Shown piece by piece: positions 16,733 to 23,669 of a stretch of DNA of 34,809 nt; position 1 is the first letter of the stretch; each line of letters starts with the position of its first letter. Made by a program: the position numbers and the translations under genes. The notes beneath the pieces are model-generated. The model was not told the DNA's origin, did not search any database, and worked only from the letters and a program-made list of their open reading frames with translations. The DNA is taken from NCBI GenBank assembly GCA_028292245.1, contig JAQGMS010000077.1, positions 1 through 34,809 on the forward strand, read 5' to 3'. This DNA comes from Ramlibacter sp. GTDB lineage: Bacteria > Pseudomonadota > Gammaproteobacteria > Burkholderiales > Burkholderiaceae_C.

Positions 16733-17632
16733 TTGACCACCGCACTGCTGCTCGAGCAGGGCTTCAACGGGATCCAGTTCGGCCTGATTCTCTTCCTCAT
16801 GGCCGTGGGCGTGACGCTCGCCTTCGGGGTGATGAACGTGGTCAATCTCGCGCACGGCTCCATGCTGATGCTCGGCGCCTTCCTGATCGCGGCGGCAACT
16901 GCGCGCATACCGTCGTTCTTCCTTGCGCTCGTGGCGGCCATGGTGGTGCTGGCCGCCGTCGCGGCGGCGCTGGAACGCCTGGTCATGCGCCCGCTCTACC
17001 GCATGAGCCACCTCGACCAGGTGCTGGCCACGTTCGGCTTGTCCATCGCCTTCAACGAGGCCGTCATCATGGTCTGGGGACGCGAGCCCCTGTACGTCTC
17101 GCCCCCGGCCTGGCTCTCCGGCAGCGTGGCCCTCGCGCCCGGCCTCGACTATCCGGCGTGGCGGCTCGCTGTGACCGCGGTAGCCCTGGCCGCGGGCGCC
17201 GCGCTCTGGTGGGTCCTCGCGCGCACCCGGCTGGGCATGCAGATTCGCGCGGGCGCCGAGAAGCGCGACGTGATTGCCGGACTCGGCGTGAACATCCAGC
17301 TGCTGTTCAGCGCCGTGTTCGTCATCAGTGCCATGCTGGCCGCGCTGGCCGGCGTGATGATCGGGCCGTTGCTGTCGATCGAATCGGGCATGGGCGACCC
17401 GCTGCTGGTACTGACGCTGGCGGTGGTGGTGATCGGCGGGCTGGGTTCGCTGCGCGGTGCGCTCGTGGCGTCCCTGTTCATCGGCCTGCTCGACACCTAT
17501 GGGCGGATGTTCTGGCCCAAGCTGCTGGGTGAGGTGGCGGGCAACATCCTGGCCAACGCGGCGGTGTACCTGCTGATGGCGCTGGTGATCGGATGGCGGC
17601 CGACGGGCCTGTTTGGCCGCCATGTCCACTGA
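16733..17632 (+). CDS. Branched-chain-type ABC transporter permease (LivH)
   Basis: The 299-residue inner-membrane protein has multiple hydrophobic segments from LLLEQGFNGIQFGLILFLMAVGVTLAFG onward and the LivH marks GVMNVVNLAHGS and VIGGLGSLRGALVASLFIGLLDTYGR. A TTG start at 16733 with GAGGGG upstream is the only start that keeps the conserved N-terminus. It pairs with the LivM-type permease to form the membrane channel. The gene follows the binding protein after 33 bases and overlaps the next gene by 11 bases. Confidence 0.9.
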   Translation: MTTALLLEQGFNGIQFGLILFLMAVGVTLAFGVMNVVNLAHGSMLMLGAFLIAAATARIPSFFLALVAAMVVLAAVAAALERLVMRPLYRMSHLDQVLATFGLSIAFNEAVIMVWGREPLYVSPPAWLSGSVALAPGLDYPAWRLAVTAVALAAGAALWWVLARTRLGMQIRAGAEKRDVIAGLGVNIQLLFSAVFVISAMLAALAGVMIGPLLSIESGMGDPLLVLTLAVVVIGGLGSLRGALVASLFIGLLDTYGRMFWPKLLGEVAGNILANAAVYLLMALVIGWRPTGLFGRHVH

Positions 17633-18548
17633 GCGGTTTCGGCTCCATCATTTCGTGCTGCTCGCCTTGCTGGCGGCGGCCATTGTCGTGCCCCTGTTCG
17701 GCCAGCCCTATTACACCAAGCTGGTGGCGCGGATTGTGATCTTCGGCCTGGCGGCGATGAGCCTGGACCTGGTGGTGGGCTACGCGGGCCTGGTGAGCCT
17801 GGGCCATGCGGCGTACTTCGGGCTGGGGTGCTACGTGGCGGGCACGCTCCCGATGGCGGGCGTGCAAGGCGTCTTTCTCGTGCTGCCGCTCGCCGCTGTC
17901 GCCGCGGGGCTGCTGGGCCTCGTCACCGGCGCGGTGTCCCTGCGCGCGAGCGGCCTGTACTTCATCTTCATCACATTGGCGTTCGCGCAGATGGCCTACT
18001 ACGTTGCCGCCGGGATGCGTCCCCTGGGCGGCCTGGACGGATTTCGCCTGCCCGCCCCCACCTTGCTTCCGGGCGGCCTGGCATTGAACCAGCCGGCCGT
18101 GTTGCTCTGGTTCTGTCTCGCCCTGTTGCTGGCGGCCTTGTGGCTGGGAGACCGGATCGTGCGGTCTCCGTTCGGGCACGTGCTGCGCGCCGCCCGCGAC
18201 AATCGCCTGAAGCTGGCCGCGGTGGGCCTGCCGGCATACCCCGCCCAGTTGGCGATGTACGCGTTGTCGGCGGCCCTGGCGGGCATCGCGGGCGCCTGCT
18301 ACGCGAACCTGACTGAATTCGTCGCCCCCGCTTCGATGTCGGTGTTTGTCTCGGCCGAGTTCCTGTTCATGGTGATCCTCGGCGGCGCCGGCACGCTGGC
18401 CGGTCCGGTCATCGGCGCACTGGCCTTCGTGGTCCTGGAGCAGCTGCTGTCGGCCTGGAGCGAGCACTGGATGTTCTGGCTGGGCGTGCTGCTGGTGCTG
18501 CGCGTGCTCTTCCTGCATCGCGGCCTGTATGGAGTGATCCGGCGATGA
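17622..18548 (+). CDS. Branched-chain-type ABC transporter permease (LivM)
   Basis: The 308-residue protein is the second permease. It shows hydrophobic helices throughout, the family motif DLVVGYAGLVSLGHAAYFGLG near 45-65, and the loop GRDN-like RAARDNRLKLAAVGLPAYPAQL expected to contact the ATPases. The ATG at 17622 overlaps the livH-like stop; a TTG three codons upstream is a weaker alternative. Its stop overlaps the next ATG (ATGA, 18545-18548). Confidence 0.9.
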   Translation: MSTERFRLHHFVLLALLAAAIVVPLFGQPYYTKLVARIVIFGLAAMSLDLVVGYAGLVSLGHAAYFGLGCYVAGTLPMAGVQGVFLVLPLAAVAAGLLGLVTGAVSLRASGLYFIFITLAFAQMAYYVAAGMRPLGGLDGFRLPAPTLLPGGLALNQPAVLLWFCLALLLAALWLGDRIVRSPFGHVLRAARDNRLKLAAVGLPAYPAQLAMYALSAALAGIAGACYANLTEFVAPASMSVFVSAEFLFMVILGGAGTLAGPVIGALAFVVLEQLLSAWSEHWMFWLGVLLVLRVLFLHRGLYGVIRR

Positions 18549-19291
18549 GCACGCCACTGCTCCAGGTGCGCGGCCTGACCAAGCGGTTCGGCGCGCTCGT
18601 GGTCACCGACGATGTGCACCTCGAGGTGGCGGCGGGAGAAGTGCATGCGGTGATCGGCCCCAATGGCGCGGGCAAGTCCTGCCTGATCGGCCAGATCACC
18701 GGGGAACTGCTGCCGGACCAGGGCAGCGTCTCCTTCAACGGCGCGGCGCTGGACAAATTGCCCGTGCATCGCCGCGCCCAGGCGGGCCTGGTGCGGGCCT
18801 ACCAGGTGCCCCAGCTGTTTGCCTCGTTCACGGTGCGGGGCAACGCGTCGATCCCGGCCATTGCCGCCGAGCGCTGCGAATGGCGCTGGTGGCTTCCCGC
18901 CAGCGATGTAGAGGCTTTGAACAGGAGGTCCGGCGCGGCGTTGGAGATGATGGGTATCGAGCCCTTGGCCGAGCGCCCGAGCGCGGCGCTGGGTCACGGG
19001 GAGAAGCGCGAGCTCGAACTGGCGATGGGATTTGCAACGCAGGCGCAACTGCTGCTGCTCGATGAGCCCCTGGCCGGGCTGGGCCCGGGAGAAAGCGAGC
19101 GCCTGGTCAGGCTGCTGCGCACGCTCAAGGGCCGCTACGCGATGCTGCTGGTGGAGCATGACATGAAGGCGGTCTTCTCGTTGGCCGACCGGGTGTCGGT
19201 GCTGGTGGCCGGACGCATCATCGCGTCGGGCACGCCGGCGCAGATCCAGGGCGATCCGGCCGTGCGCACGGCTTATCTGGGGGGCGCCTGA
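18545..19291 (+). CDS. Branched-chain-type ABC transporter ATP-binding protein (LivG)
   Basis: The 248-residue ATPase has Walker A GPNGAGKS, a signature motif that reads LGHGEKRELELAMG (as in the LivG branch rather than LSGGQ), Walker B LLLLDEPLAGLG and the H-loop LLVEHDM. With LivF it powers import. The start is coupled to livM by a 4-base overlap, and the stop abuts the ATG of livF (TGAATG). Confidence 0.92.
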   Translation: MSTPLLQVRGLTKRFGALVVTDDVHLEVAAGEVHAVIGPNGAGKSCLIGQITGELLPDQGSVSFNGAALDKLPVHRRAQAGLVRAYQVPQLFASFTVRGNASIPAIAAERCEWRWWLPASDVEALNRRSGAALEMMGIEPLAERPSAALGHGEKRELELAMGFATQAQLLLLDEPLAGLGPGESERLVRLLRTLKGRYAMLLVEHDMKAVFSLADRVSVLVAGRIIASGTPAQIQGDPAVRTAYLGGA

Positions 19292-20035
19292 ATGGCGGCG
19301 CACGCGTTGAAGGTTGCGGGCCTGCACGCGGGATATGACAGCGCGCAAGTGCTGTTCGGGGTCGACTTGCAGGTGCGGCAGGGCGAAGGGCTGGCACTGC
19401 TGGGCCGCAACGGCATGGGTAAGAGCACCCTGATCAAGACCATCCTGGGCTTCACGCGGCTGGGGGCGGGGCGCATCGAGGTGGCGGGCATCGACGTGAC
19501 GGGCTGGCCGACGCATCGTGTCGCGCGGGCCGGCATCGGCTGGGTTCCCGAGGGCCGGCAGATCTTCGCGGGGCTGACGGTGCAGGAAAACCTGCTGGTG
19601 GCGGCCCGCAGGGGAGGGCATGGGACACAGTGGACGGTGGACCGGATCCACGGCCTGCTGCCGCGCCTGAAGGAAAGGCGGCGAAATTTCGGCAGCCAGC
19701 TTTCGGGCGGCGAGCAACAGATGCTGGCCATCGCGCGTGCCCTGCTGACGCAGCCGGCTCTCCTGGTGCTGGACGAAGCCACCGAGGGGCTGGCGCCGCT
19801 GATGCGCGCAGAAATATGGTCGATCCTGGAAACCGTCAAGCGCGAGGGCCAGTCGGTCCTGGTCGTCGACCGCGACCTGGAAGCCCTGGCGCGCGTATGC
19901 GACCGCTTCTCGATCCTCGAAAAGGGCCGAGTGGTCCGCGAAGGCGAGGCCCGGGAACTGAAGTCCGATCGACAGCGGATCGAAGACTTGCTCAGCGTTC
20001 CGGGTGTCGAGGTGGAGGACGGCGCGGCGCATTGA
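19292..20035 (+). CDS. Branched-chain-type ABC transporter ATP-binding protein (LivF)
   Basis: The 247-residue ATPase has Walker A GRNGMGKS, the LivF segment GIGWVPEGRQIFAGLTVQENL, signature LSGGEQQ and Walker B LLVLDEATEGLAP. Where the H-loop normally reads VEQ or VEH, this protein has VVDRDLEAL, as occurs in several LivF proteins. It is the last gene of the transporter operon. The stop codon lies three bases before the partial copy of the tRNA-Arg end at 20038. Confidence 0.92.
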   Translation: MAAHALKVAGLHAGYDSAQVLFGVDLQVRQGEGLALLGRNGMGKSTLIKTILGFTRLGAGRIEVAGIDVTGWPTHRVARAGIGWVPEGRQIFAGLTVQENLLVAARRGGHGTQWTVDRIHGLLPRLKERRRNFGSQLSGGEQQMLAIARALLTQPALLVLDEATEGLAPLMRAEIWSILETVKREGQSVLVVDRDLEALARVCDRFSILEKGRVVREGEARELKSDRQRIEDLLSVPGVEVEDGAAH

Positions 20036-20037
20036 TG

Positions 20038-20058
20038 ATGGTGCGGCTGGCGGGATCG
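20038..20058. repeat. Distal att-like direct repeat: copy of the tRNA-Arg 3' end
   Basis: This 21-base stretch repeats the last bases of the tRNA-Arg gene at 21579-21600 in the same orientation. The first 17 bases, ATGGTGCGGCTGGCGGG, are identical, and the last five also match after a one-base deletion of a G. Such a copy is what site-specific insertion at a tRNA 3' end leaves behind. It begins three bases after the livF stop and ends directly at the stop codon of the 404-residue gene. Confidence 0.8.
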
Positions 20059-21273
20059 CTAAGAAGCCATGGTGCTTTCAGTCCCAGACCCTGTTGAGGT
20101 GGAAACTACAGACACTGTGGAAGTCGATGAAAGCGTAGACGACGTTGAAGAGGCGATTGTCGTTCCTGTCGTCGTCAATGGTCCGGTCTCAGCCTTGGTC
20201 ATCGTGACGACCCCTTTGTTGATGTCTAGCGTACCGATCTCTTTCAGCTCCAAATTCACGAGCGTGAGCATTTCCTTACCGTCTTTCGCCGGGCACCCCA
20301 CGACGGGAAAAGCGCCCGCGTGCTCGCGGTACGCGACAACAACCTCGTTGTTCTCTCCTGACTTGTCGTCGACACCAATGACGCGGGTTTTGTAGGCCAG
20401 GGCGTTGGCGTGGCGCGTTGCCAAAATCGTCGGAGCGACTCCGCGAACGCTACCGACCATTGCTCTTCCGTACCGCAGGTGCGCCTTCCCATCACCCATC
20501 GGCACGTTCGCATAGCCAAGCTGCATGTCTGTAGAGGACCCGTATTTGACTCGGGTCATCCGTGCCCGAGATTGCTGGAAAGCTCCATACAAAGAAGATC
20601 CGCGCTTGGTCTTTGCCAGCAGGCTGAGTTCCTCGAAGGCTTGAAGGTCGGCTTCCAATGGCAGGGGCATGAAGAGCACTAGGCCTTCAGCCCTGGCAAA
20701 AAGTTGGGTCCAGATTGGCTTTGTCTTGGTAAGCAGGACGGCCGACAGATCGTGAAGCCCTTGCTCATTTTTGAGCTTGTTCAGGAAATTCTCGGCCTTC
20801 AGCCTGGCCTTGATCCCGTTCAAACTGACGTCGAGATTCACTTGGACCGTCGTGCTTGTCGACCCTGACGAAGTGGAGCTCGTGCTGGAGGGAAGAGGTT
20901 TGAGACTCGTTCCCATCGACAATGGCCGCGCCATGGGAAGCGGTCGATACCCTATCCCTGTAGAAATTGGCTTAGGTCCCACGATTAGGGGGCGAGCCGA
21001 GCTGGTCATGACTTTCGCCGGCGAGGGCATGAGGCCGGCTTTGGTTTCCTCGAAAGAGGGTCGCTGCGGAATTTCGAAGCGGACCATTGACGCGCCAGGA
21101 TTCACGAGTACACGTGCAGTCATCCGACCGTCGTCTAATGCGGCCTGAAAAGTGTCGGCGCGCTCCCAGTGCTTTAGCGCCGCATACCAATGGTCGTGCG
21201 CGATCAGGATCGACTCATCTGACGCATTCTTCCTGATGGCCTCCAGCAAGACCGCTCGCAGTGCTTCCAGCAT
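20059..21273 (-). CDS. Unrecognised 404-residue protein carried by the tRNA-Arg islet
   Basis: I do not recognise this protein. The start ATG at 21273 has GGAG six bases upstream. From the N-terminus one sees a helical segment (1-50), a short beta-like part (52-70), a proline/serine-rich linker (80-142) with a Ser/Thr run at 129-142, a folded region at about 143-355, and a Ser/Thr tail with almost no other residues (365-404). There is no signal peptide and no membrane segment. Part of the folded region (about 268-350, with VGSVRGVAP and AFPVVGCPAKDGKEMLTLVNLE) loosely resembles a GAF-type sensor domain; this is weak. The stop lies exactly at the distal att repeat. Single-gene cargo at a tRNA is often a defence or fitness gene, but nothing in the sequence proves that. 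Confidence 0.75.
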   Translation of the reverse strand: MLEALRAVLLEAIRKNASDESILIAHDHWYAALKHWERADTFQAALDDGRMTARVLVNPGASMVRFEIPQRPSFEETKAGLMPSPAKVMTSSARPLIVGPKPISTGIGYRPLPMARPLSMGTSLKPLPSSTSSTSSGSTSTTVQVNLDVSLNGIKARLKAENFLNKLKNEQGLHDLSAVLLTKTKPIWTQLFARAEGLVLFMPLPLEADLQAFEELSLLAKTKRGSSLYGAFQQSRARMTRVKYGSSTDMQLGYANVPMGDGKAHLRYGRAMVGSVRGVAPTILATRHANALAYKTRVIGVDDKSGENNEVVVAYREHAGAFPVVGCPAKDGKEMLTLVNLELKEIGTLDINKGVVTMTKAETGPLTTTGTTIASSTSSTLSSTSTVSVVSTSTGSGTESTMAS

Positions 21274-21579
21274 TTCTAACTCCCTGGGCGTTTGGCGATT
21301 CTTGGGCGCTTCTCGCGCGAGAACCTGCTCCGAACTTGCCTTTACCCAAACCCATGGTTGGGTAACACGGAACGTTTTACACGGGACTCGACTTTTCCAA
21401 GCGGGTCAGGTCGCCCGAGTCGGCATTTTTGCGCGTTTAAGTAGCGGATGAGGGACGCGGTTGGTGCGCGGCAGAGGGAACGGAGCCTCGGACTTTCAGT
21501 TTCCCGCGCGGGAAACTGGCGGAGGCGTAGCCGACCAGCGGGTTTCAAAGGTGCAATGCGTTGATCTGCAAAGCTAATA
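21274..21579. other. Gene-free leader of the islet with three palindromes
   Basis: I see no convincing gene in these about 300 bases between the islet gene and the tRNA. They contain a 14-base perfect palindrome TTCTCGCGCGAGAA (21310-21323), a hairpin with arms TTACCCAA (21342-21349) and TTGGGTAA (21358-21365), and a 22-base perfect palindrome with arm CAGTTTCCCGC (21497-21518). A weak promoter for the islet gene may be TTGGAA (21400-21395) with TAAAAC (21379-21374) on the minus strand, 15 bases apart. Confidence 0.55.
21497..21518. repeat. 22-base perfect palindrome in the islet leader
   Basis: The arm CAGTTTCCCGC is followed immediately by its exact reverse complement. There is no T-run on either side, so it is not a standard terminator. 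It may be a protein-binding site or a recombination site of the element. Confidence 0.6.
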
Positions 21580-21600
21580 TGGTGCGGCTGGCGGGGATCG
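21579..21600. repeat. Proximal att-like direct repeat at the tRNA-Arg 3' end
   Basis: This is the partner of the copy at 20038-20058 and covers the acceptor-stem and T-arm end of the tRNA gene. Seventeen bases match without change, and the five after the extra G also match. Confidence 0.8.
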
Positions 21601-21655
21601 AACCCACGACCCTTGGCTTCGGAGGCCAATACTCTATCCACTGAGCTACAGCCGC
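21580..21655 (-). tRNA. tRNA-Arg (anticodon CCG)
   Basis: The 76-base minus-strand gene folds as a cloverleaf: acceptor GCGGCTG pairs with CAGCCGC, D-arm AGCTCAGTGGATAGAG, anticodon stem TTGGC/GCCAA with anticodon CCG (21622-21620), T-arm GTGGGTTCGATCCCC, discriminator A and encoded CCA. It reads arginine CGG codons. A GATAAT box on the minus strand at 21682-21677 could be its -10. The 3' end is the insertion site of the neighbouring islet. Confidence 0.96.
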
Positions 21656-21722
21656 ATCGAAAAGACGCGAGTGCGCATTATCCCTGATGCTCGAGGCTGG
21701 CGCGCCGCACGCGCCGCGGCAA

Positions 21723-21750
21723 GGGTCGGACCCGACCCGCCAGCTATAAT
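21723..21750 (+). promoter_or_regulatory. Predicted promoter of the dihaem cytochrome gene with inverted repeat
   Basis: A perfect TATAAT lies at 21745-21750, about 39 bases before the ATG. No good -35 is visible, but its place is occupied by an inverted repeat with arms GGGTCGG (21723-21729) and CCGACCC (21732-21738), which suggests an activator or repressor site. Confidence 0.5.
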
Positions 21751-21788
21751 CAAAGGTTGATTTAAACGCCCCATCATTCGAGGACGCC

Positions 21789-22688
21789 ATGAGCGATAGC
21801 ACGCAGGAAGAAGCCCACACCGGCCCGATCAAGACGCCCCAACAGCTGCTGCTGGCGGTTTTTTTCTCATTTGTCGTTCCCGTGTTCGCCATCATCGGGC
21901 TGGTTGCCTACGTGGTGGCCGAGAACAAGCCGTCCGGCAGCACCCAGGCTGAAAGCCACGCGCTGGGCGGTGTCAGCTCGCAAGACCTCGACAAGGGCGT
22001 GGCCGAGCGCATCCGGAAGGTCGGTAGCGTGGAAATCCGCGACGCCAACCGGCCCTTGAAGAGCGGTGAGGATGTGTTCAAAGCCCAGTGCACTACCTGC
22101 CACACGCCGGGCGCCGCCGGCGCACCGAAGTTCGGCGACGCGGCGGCCTGGGGCGCGCGCATCCGCACCGGTTTCGACTCGCTCGTGCACTCGGCCCTGA
22201 AGGGCAAGGGCGCCATGCCCGCGCAAGGCGGCGGCGATTTCGACGATGTCGAGGTTGCCCGCGCCGTGGCCTACATGGCCAATGCAGGCGGCGCCAAGTT
22301 TGCCGAGCCCAAGGCGCCCACGGCTGCTGCGACAACCGCTGCCGCGTCCAGCGCCGCCACCGTGATGACCGCCGCCACTGCCACTGCCCCTGCCGCCGCA
22401 ATGACGGTCGCTGCCGCTGCGCCGGCCGCCGCGCCTCAGGCTGCTGCCGGCGGCGGCGGCGAAGCTCTCTACAAGCAGGCCTGCTTTGCCTGCCACGCCA
22501 CCGGTGTGGCCAACGCGCCCAAGTTCGGCGACAAGGCCGCCTGGGCTCCGCGAATCAAGGAGGGTGTGCCGGCGCTGGTACAAAGCGCAATCAAGGGCAA
22601 GGGCGTCATGCCGCCCAAAGGCGGCACCAACGCTTCCGAGCCGGAGCTGCGCGCCGCCATCGAATACATGGTGAACGCCGCGAAATAA
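21789..22688 (+). CDS. Membrane-anchored dihaem cytochrome c (cytochrome c5 type)
   Basis: The 299-residue protein has one uncleaved N-terminal membrane segment (about 19-43) and two cytochrome c domains joined by an alanine-rich linker (175-222). Haem sites are CTTCH (101-105) and CFACH (232-236). The axial methionines are probably M143 (KGKGAMPAQGG) and M274 (KGKGVMPPKGG). The two domains are clear duplicates of each other, both with APKFGD.AAW. It would carry electrons on the periplasmic side of the inner membrane, for example to a terminal oxidase. GAGG lies upstream of the ATG, and a strong terminator follows. Confidence 0.93.
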   Translation: MSDSTQEEAHTGPIKTPQQLLLAVFFSFVVPVFAIIGLVAYVVAENKPSGSTQAESHALGGVSSQDLDKGVAERIRKVGSVEIRDANRPLKSGEDVFKAQCTTCHTPGAAGAPKFGDAAAWGARIRTGFDSLVHSALKGKGAMPAQGGGDFDDVEVARAVAYMANAGGAKFAEPKAPTAAATTAAASSAATVMTAATATAPAAAMTVAAAAPAAAPQAAAGGGGEALYKQACFACHATGVANAPKFGDKAAWAPRIKEGVPALVQSAIKGKGVMPPKGGTNASEPELRAAIEYMVNAAK

Positions 22689-22707
22689 AGCGCTTGCCGT
22701 CACAGGC

Positions 22708-22732
22708 AAGGCCGGTCGTTGACCGGCCTTTT
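22708..22732 (+). terminator. Rho-independent terminator after the cytochrome gene
   Basis: A stem with arms AAGGCCGGTC and GACCGGCCTT around a GTT loop is followed by TT(G). It starts 20 bases after the cytochrome stop codon and stands just before the convergent end of the next gene. Confidence 0.85.
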
Positions 22733-22736
22733 GCTT

Positions 22737-23273
22737 TCAGGGCGCCGCGACCTGGCGTTGCGCGGCCGGGCTGAGGACATAGCCGAAGCGCTGCGGCAAC
22801 TCACTGGAAGCCGCCTGTTCCGGCGCCCACAGACCTTCTTCGATCGCATCGGCGGCCTGTGCCACATCCAGCGTATGCACCAAGCCGAAGCCCAGGTCGC
22901 ATTCCAGGTACAGCCGGCCCAGTTCGTCGACGACGCAACGCTGCGGTAGCGCGGCCTGTCCGGTATGGGCCGTCACGCCGTGGCGCGCGCCCAGCCGCCA
23001 GACCAGCGGTGTGAGCTCCAGCTCCACGTAGACGCGCTGCGGGCCATTCTGGAAGAACCACTGGCCCTGCGCATCGCTGTCGTAGTTGCGCTGGATGAAG
23101 TCGACCAGCTTCTCGTGCCGCAGCAGCGAGCCCTTGTTCCGGGCGAAGGGCCCGGCGGCCTGGACCCGATCGTCGCGCATGTACCAGTTGCCGCGCGCAT
23201 CCAGCCCCAGCCAGCCATAGCAGTGCGGAACATTCGGCCATTTGGCGATGGCCTGGCGGACGATGTCATCCAT
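22737..23273 (-). CDS. Conserved protein, DUF2946-like
   Basis: The 178-residue protein starts MDDIVRQAIAKWPNVPHCYGWLGLDARG and contains YMRDD, RHEKLVDFIQRNY and WFFQNGPQRVYVELE. I recall this pattern from DUF2946-type proteins of Burkholderiales, whose function is unknown. There is no signal peptide. The ATG at 23273 begins exactly at the conserved N-terminus; the frame is open upstream, but a start there would run through an intrinsic terminator hairpin. The ribosome-binding site is weak. An intrinsic terminator on the same strand ends about 45 bases upstream of the start codon. Confidence 0.75.
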   Translation of the reverse strand: MDDIVRQAIAKWPNVPHCYGWLGLDARGNWYMRDDRVQAAGPFARNKGSLLRHEKLVDFIQRNYDSDAQGQWFFQNGPQRVYVELELTPLVWRLGARHGVTAHTGQAALPQRCVVDELGRLYLECDLGFGLVHTLDVAQAADAIEEGLWAPEQAASSELPQRFGYVLSPAAQRQVAAP

Positions 23274-23316
23274 GAGGGCTTGATTATCCGCCGCCGGAAT
23301 GCGCTGCCGGCGGCGC

Positions 23317-23348
23317 AAATAAAAAGGCGCCGCAGTGAGCGGCGCCTT
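23317..23348 (-). terminator. Intrinsic terminator on the minus strand with no gene before it
   Basis: On the minus strand, arms AAGGCGCCGC and GCGGCGCCTT around a TCACT loop are followed by TTTTTATTT. The T-run lies on the minus-strand side only. Transcription reaching it must start somewhere between it and amtB. Confidence 0.75.
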
Positions 23349-23468
23349 GTGAGGTGACATCTCGTGGGATGCCTGAAAGATATCTATTTGATGTTCTGGG
23401 GGTTGTCTCCTCGGTCCCTCGCCCTCGCGAACCTCTAGGCCGCTTGCGAGTGGACGGACTCTAACGTG

Positions 23469-23485
23469 TGCACTTCCGTAGTGCA
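23469..23485. promoter_or_regulatory. NtrC-like binding site upstream of amtB
   Basis: The 17 bases TGCACTTCCGTAGTGCA have the layout of NtrC sites (TGCAC-N7-GTGCA), with perfect 6-base arms. The site lies about 130 bases upstream of the sigma-54 promoter, the usual enhancer distance, in front of an ammonium transporter gene, the classic target of NtrC. Confidence 0.75.
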
Positions 23486-23611
23486 TCGGGATTTTCCCGC
23501 CCCGCTTTCGGCGCCCTGCGCTGTTCCGGAAAGTACGCACATGCACCTCCAATTGTTTCGCCTGGTTGCGCTGCGGGCCTTGCTGGTGCGAAAGCAAGGC
23601 TGCTGCGCGTC

Positions 23612-23626
23612 TGGCATGAGTTATGC
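23612..23626 (+). promoter_or_regulatory. Sigma-54 promoter of amtB
   Basis: TGGCATGAGTTATGC has the required GG (-24) and GC (-12) separated by exactly ten bases, and the TGGCA half is perfect. Transcription would start near 23638, about 30 bases before the amtB ATG. Confidence 0.75.
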
Positions 23627-23669
23627 GACGACACCTGCGTTGGGCACTCAAAACAAGGAAGGAAAAATC

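Larger units (their letters stand above)
20038..21600. mobile_element. Small tRNA-Arg-borne insertion (about 1.5 kb islet) with one gene
   Basis: The segment lies between two direct copies of the tRNA-Arg(CCG) 3' end. Its bases are visibly less GC-rich than the flanks and its codon choice differs, with many A/T-ending codons. It holds one long gene on the minus strand and about 300 bases of palindrome-rich leader. There is no integrase or recombinase, so the insertion is either a remnant or was mobilised in trans. The tRNA gene itself remains intact. Confidence 0.7.
23274..23669. other. Gene-free regulatory stretch between the DUF2946-like gene and amtB
   Basis: No gene is supported in these 396 bases. 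The plus-strand half holds a NtrC-like site (23469-23485) and a sigma-54 promoter (23612-23626) for amtB. The minus-strand half holds a strong intrinsic terminator (23348-23317) with no gene in front of it, so the 100 or so bases above it (about 23349-23450, minus strand, with several GAGG/AGGGA motifs) may be a small RNA or a transcribed leader. Confidence 0.6.

Noticed and set aside
21218-21355. A 46-codon frame on the minus strand starting at 21355 and overlapping the islet gene start
   Set aside because: It has no ribosome-binding site and lies in the palindrome-rich leader; there is no independent sign of coding.
23340-23480. Resemblance of the gene-free stretch to 6S RNA
   Set aside because: Only a short TCGCAAGCGG stretch recalls 6S RNA; the long closing stem and central bubble could not be traced.
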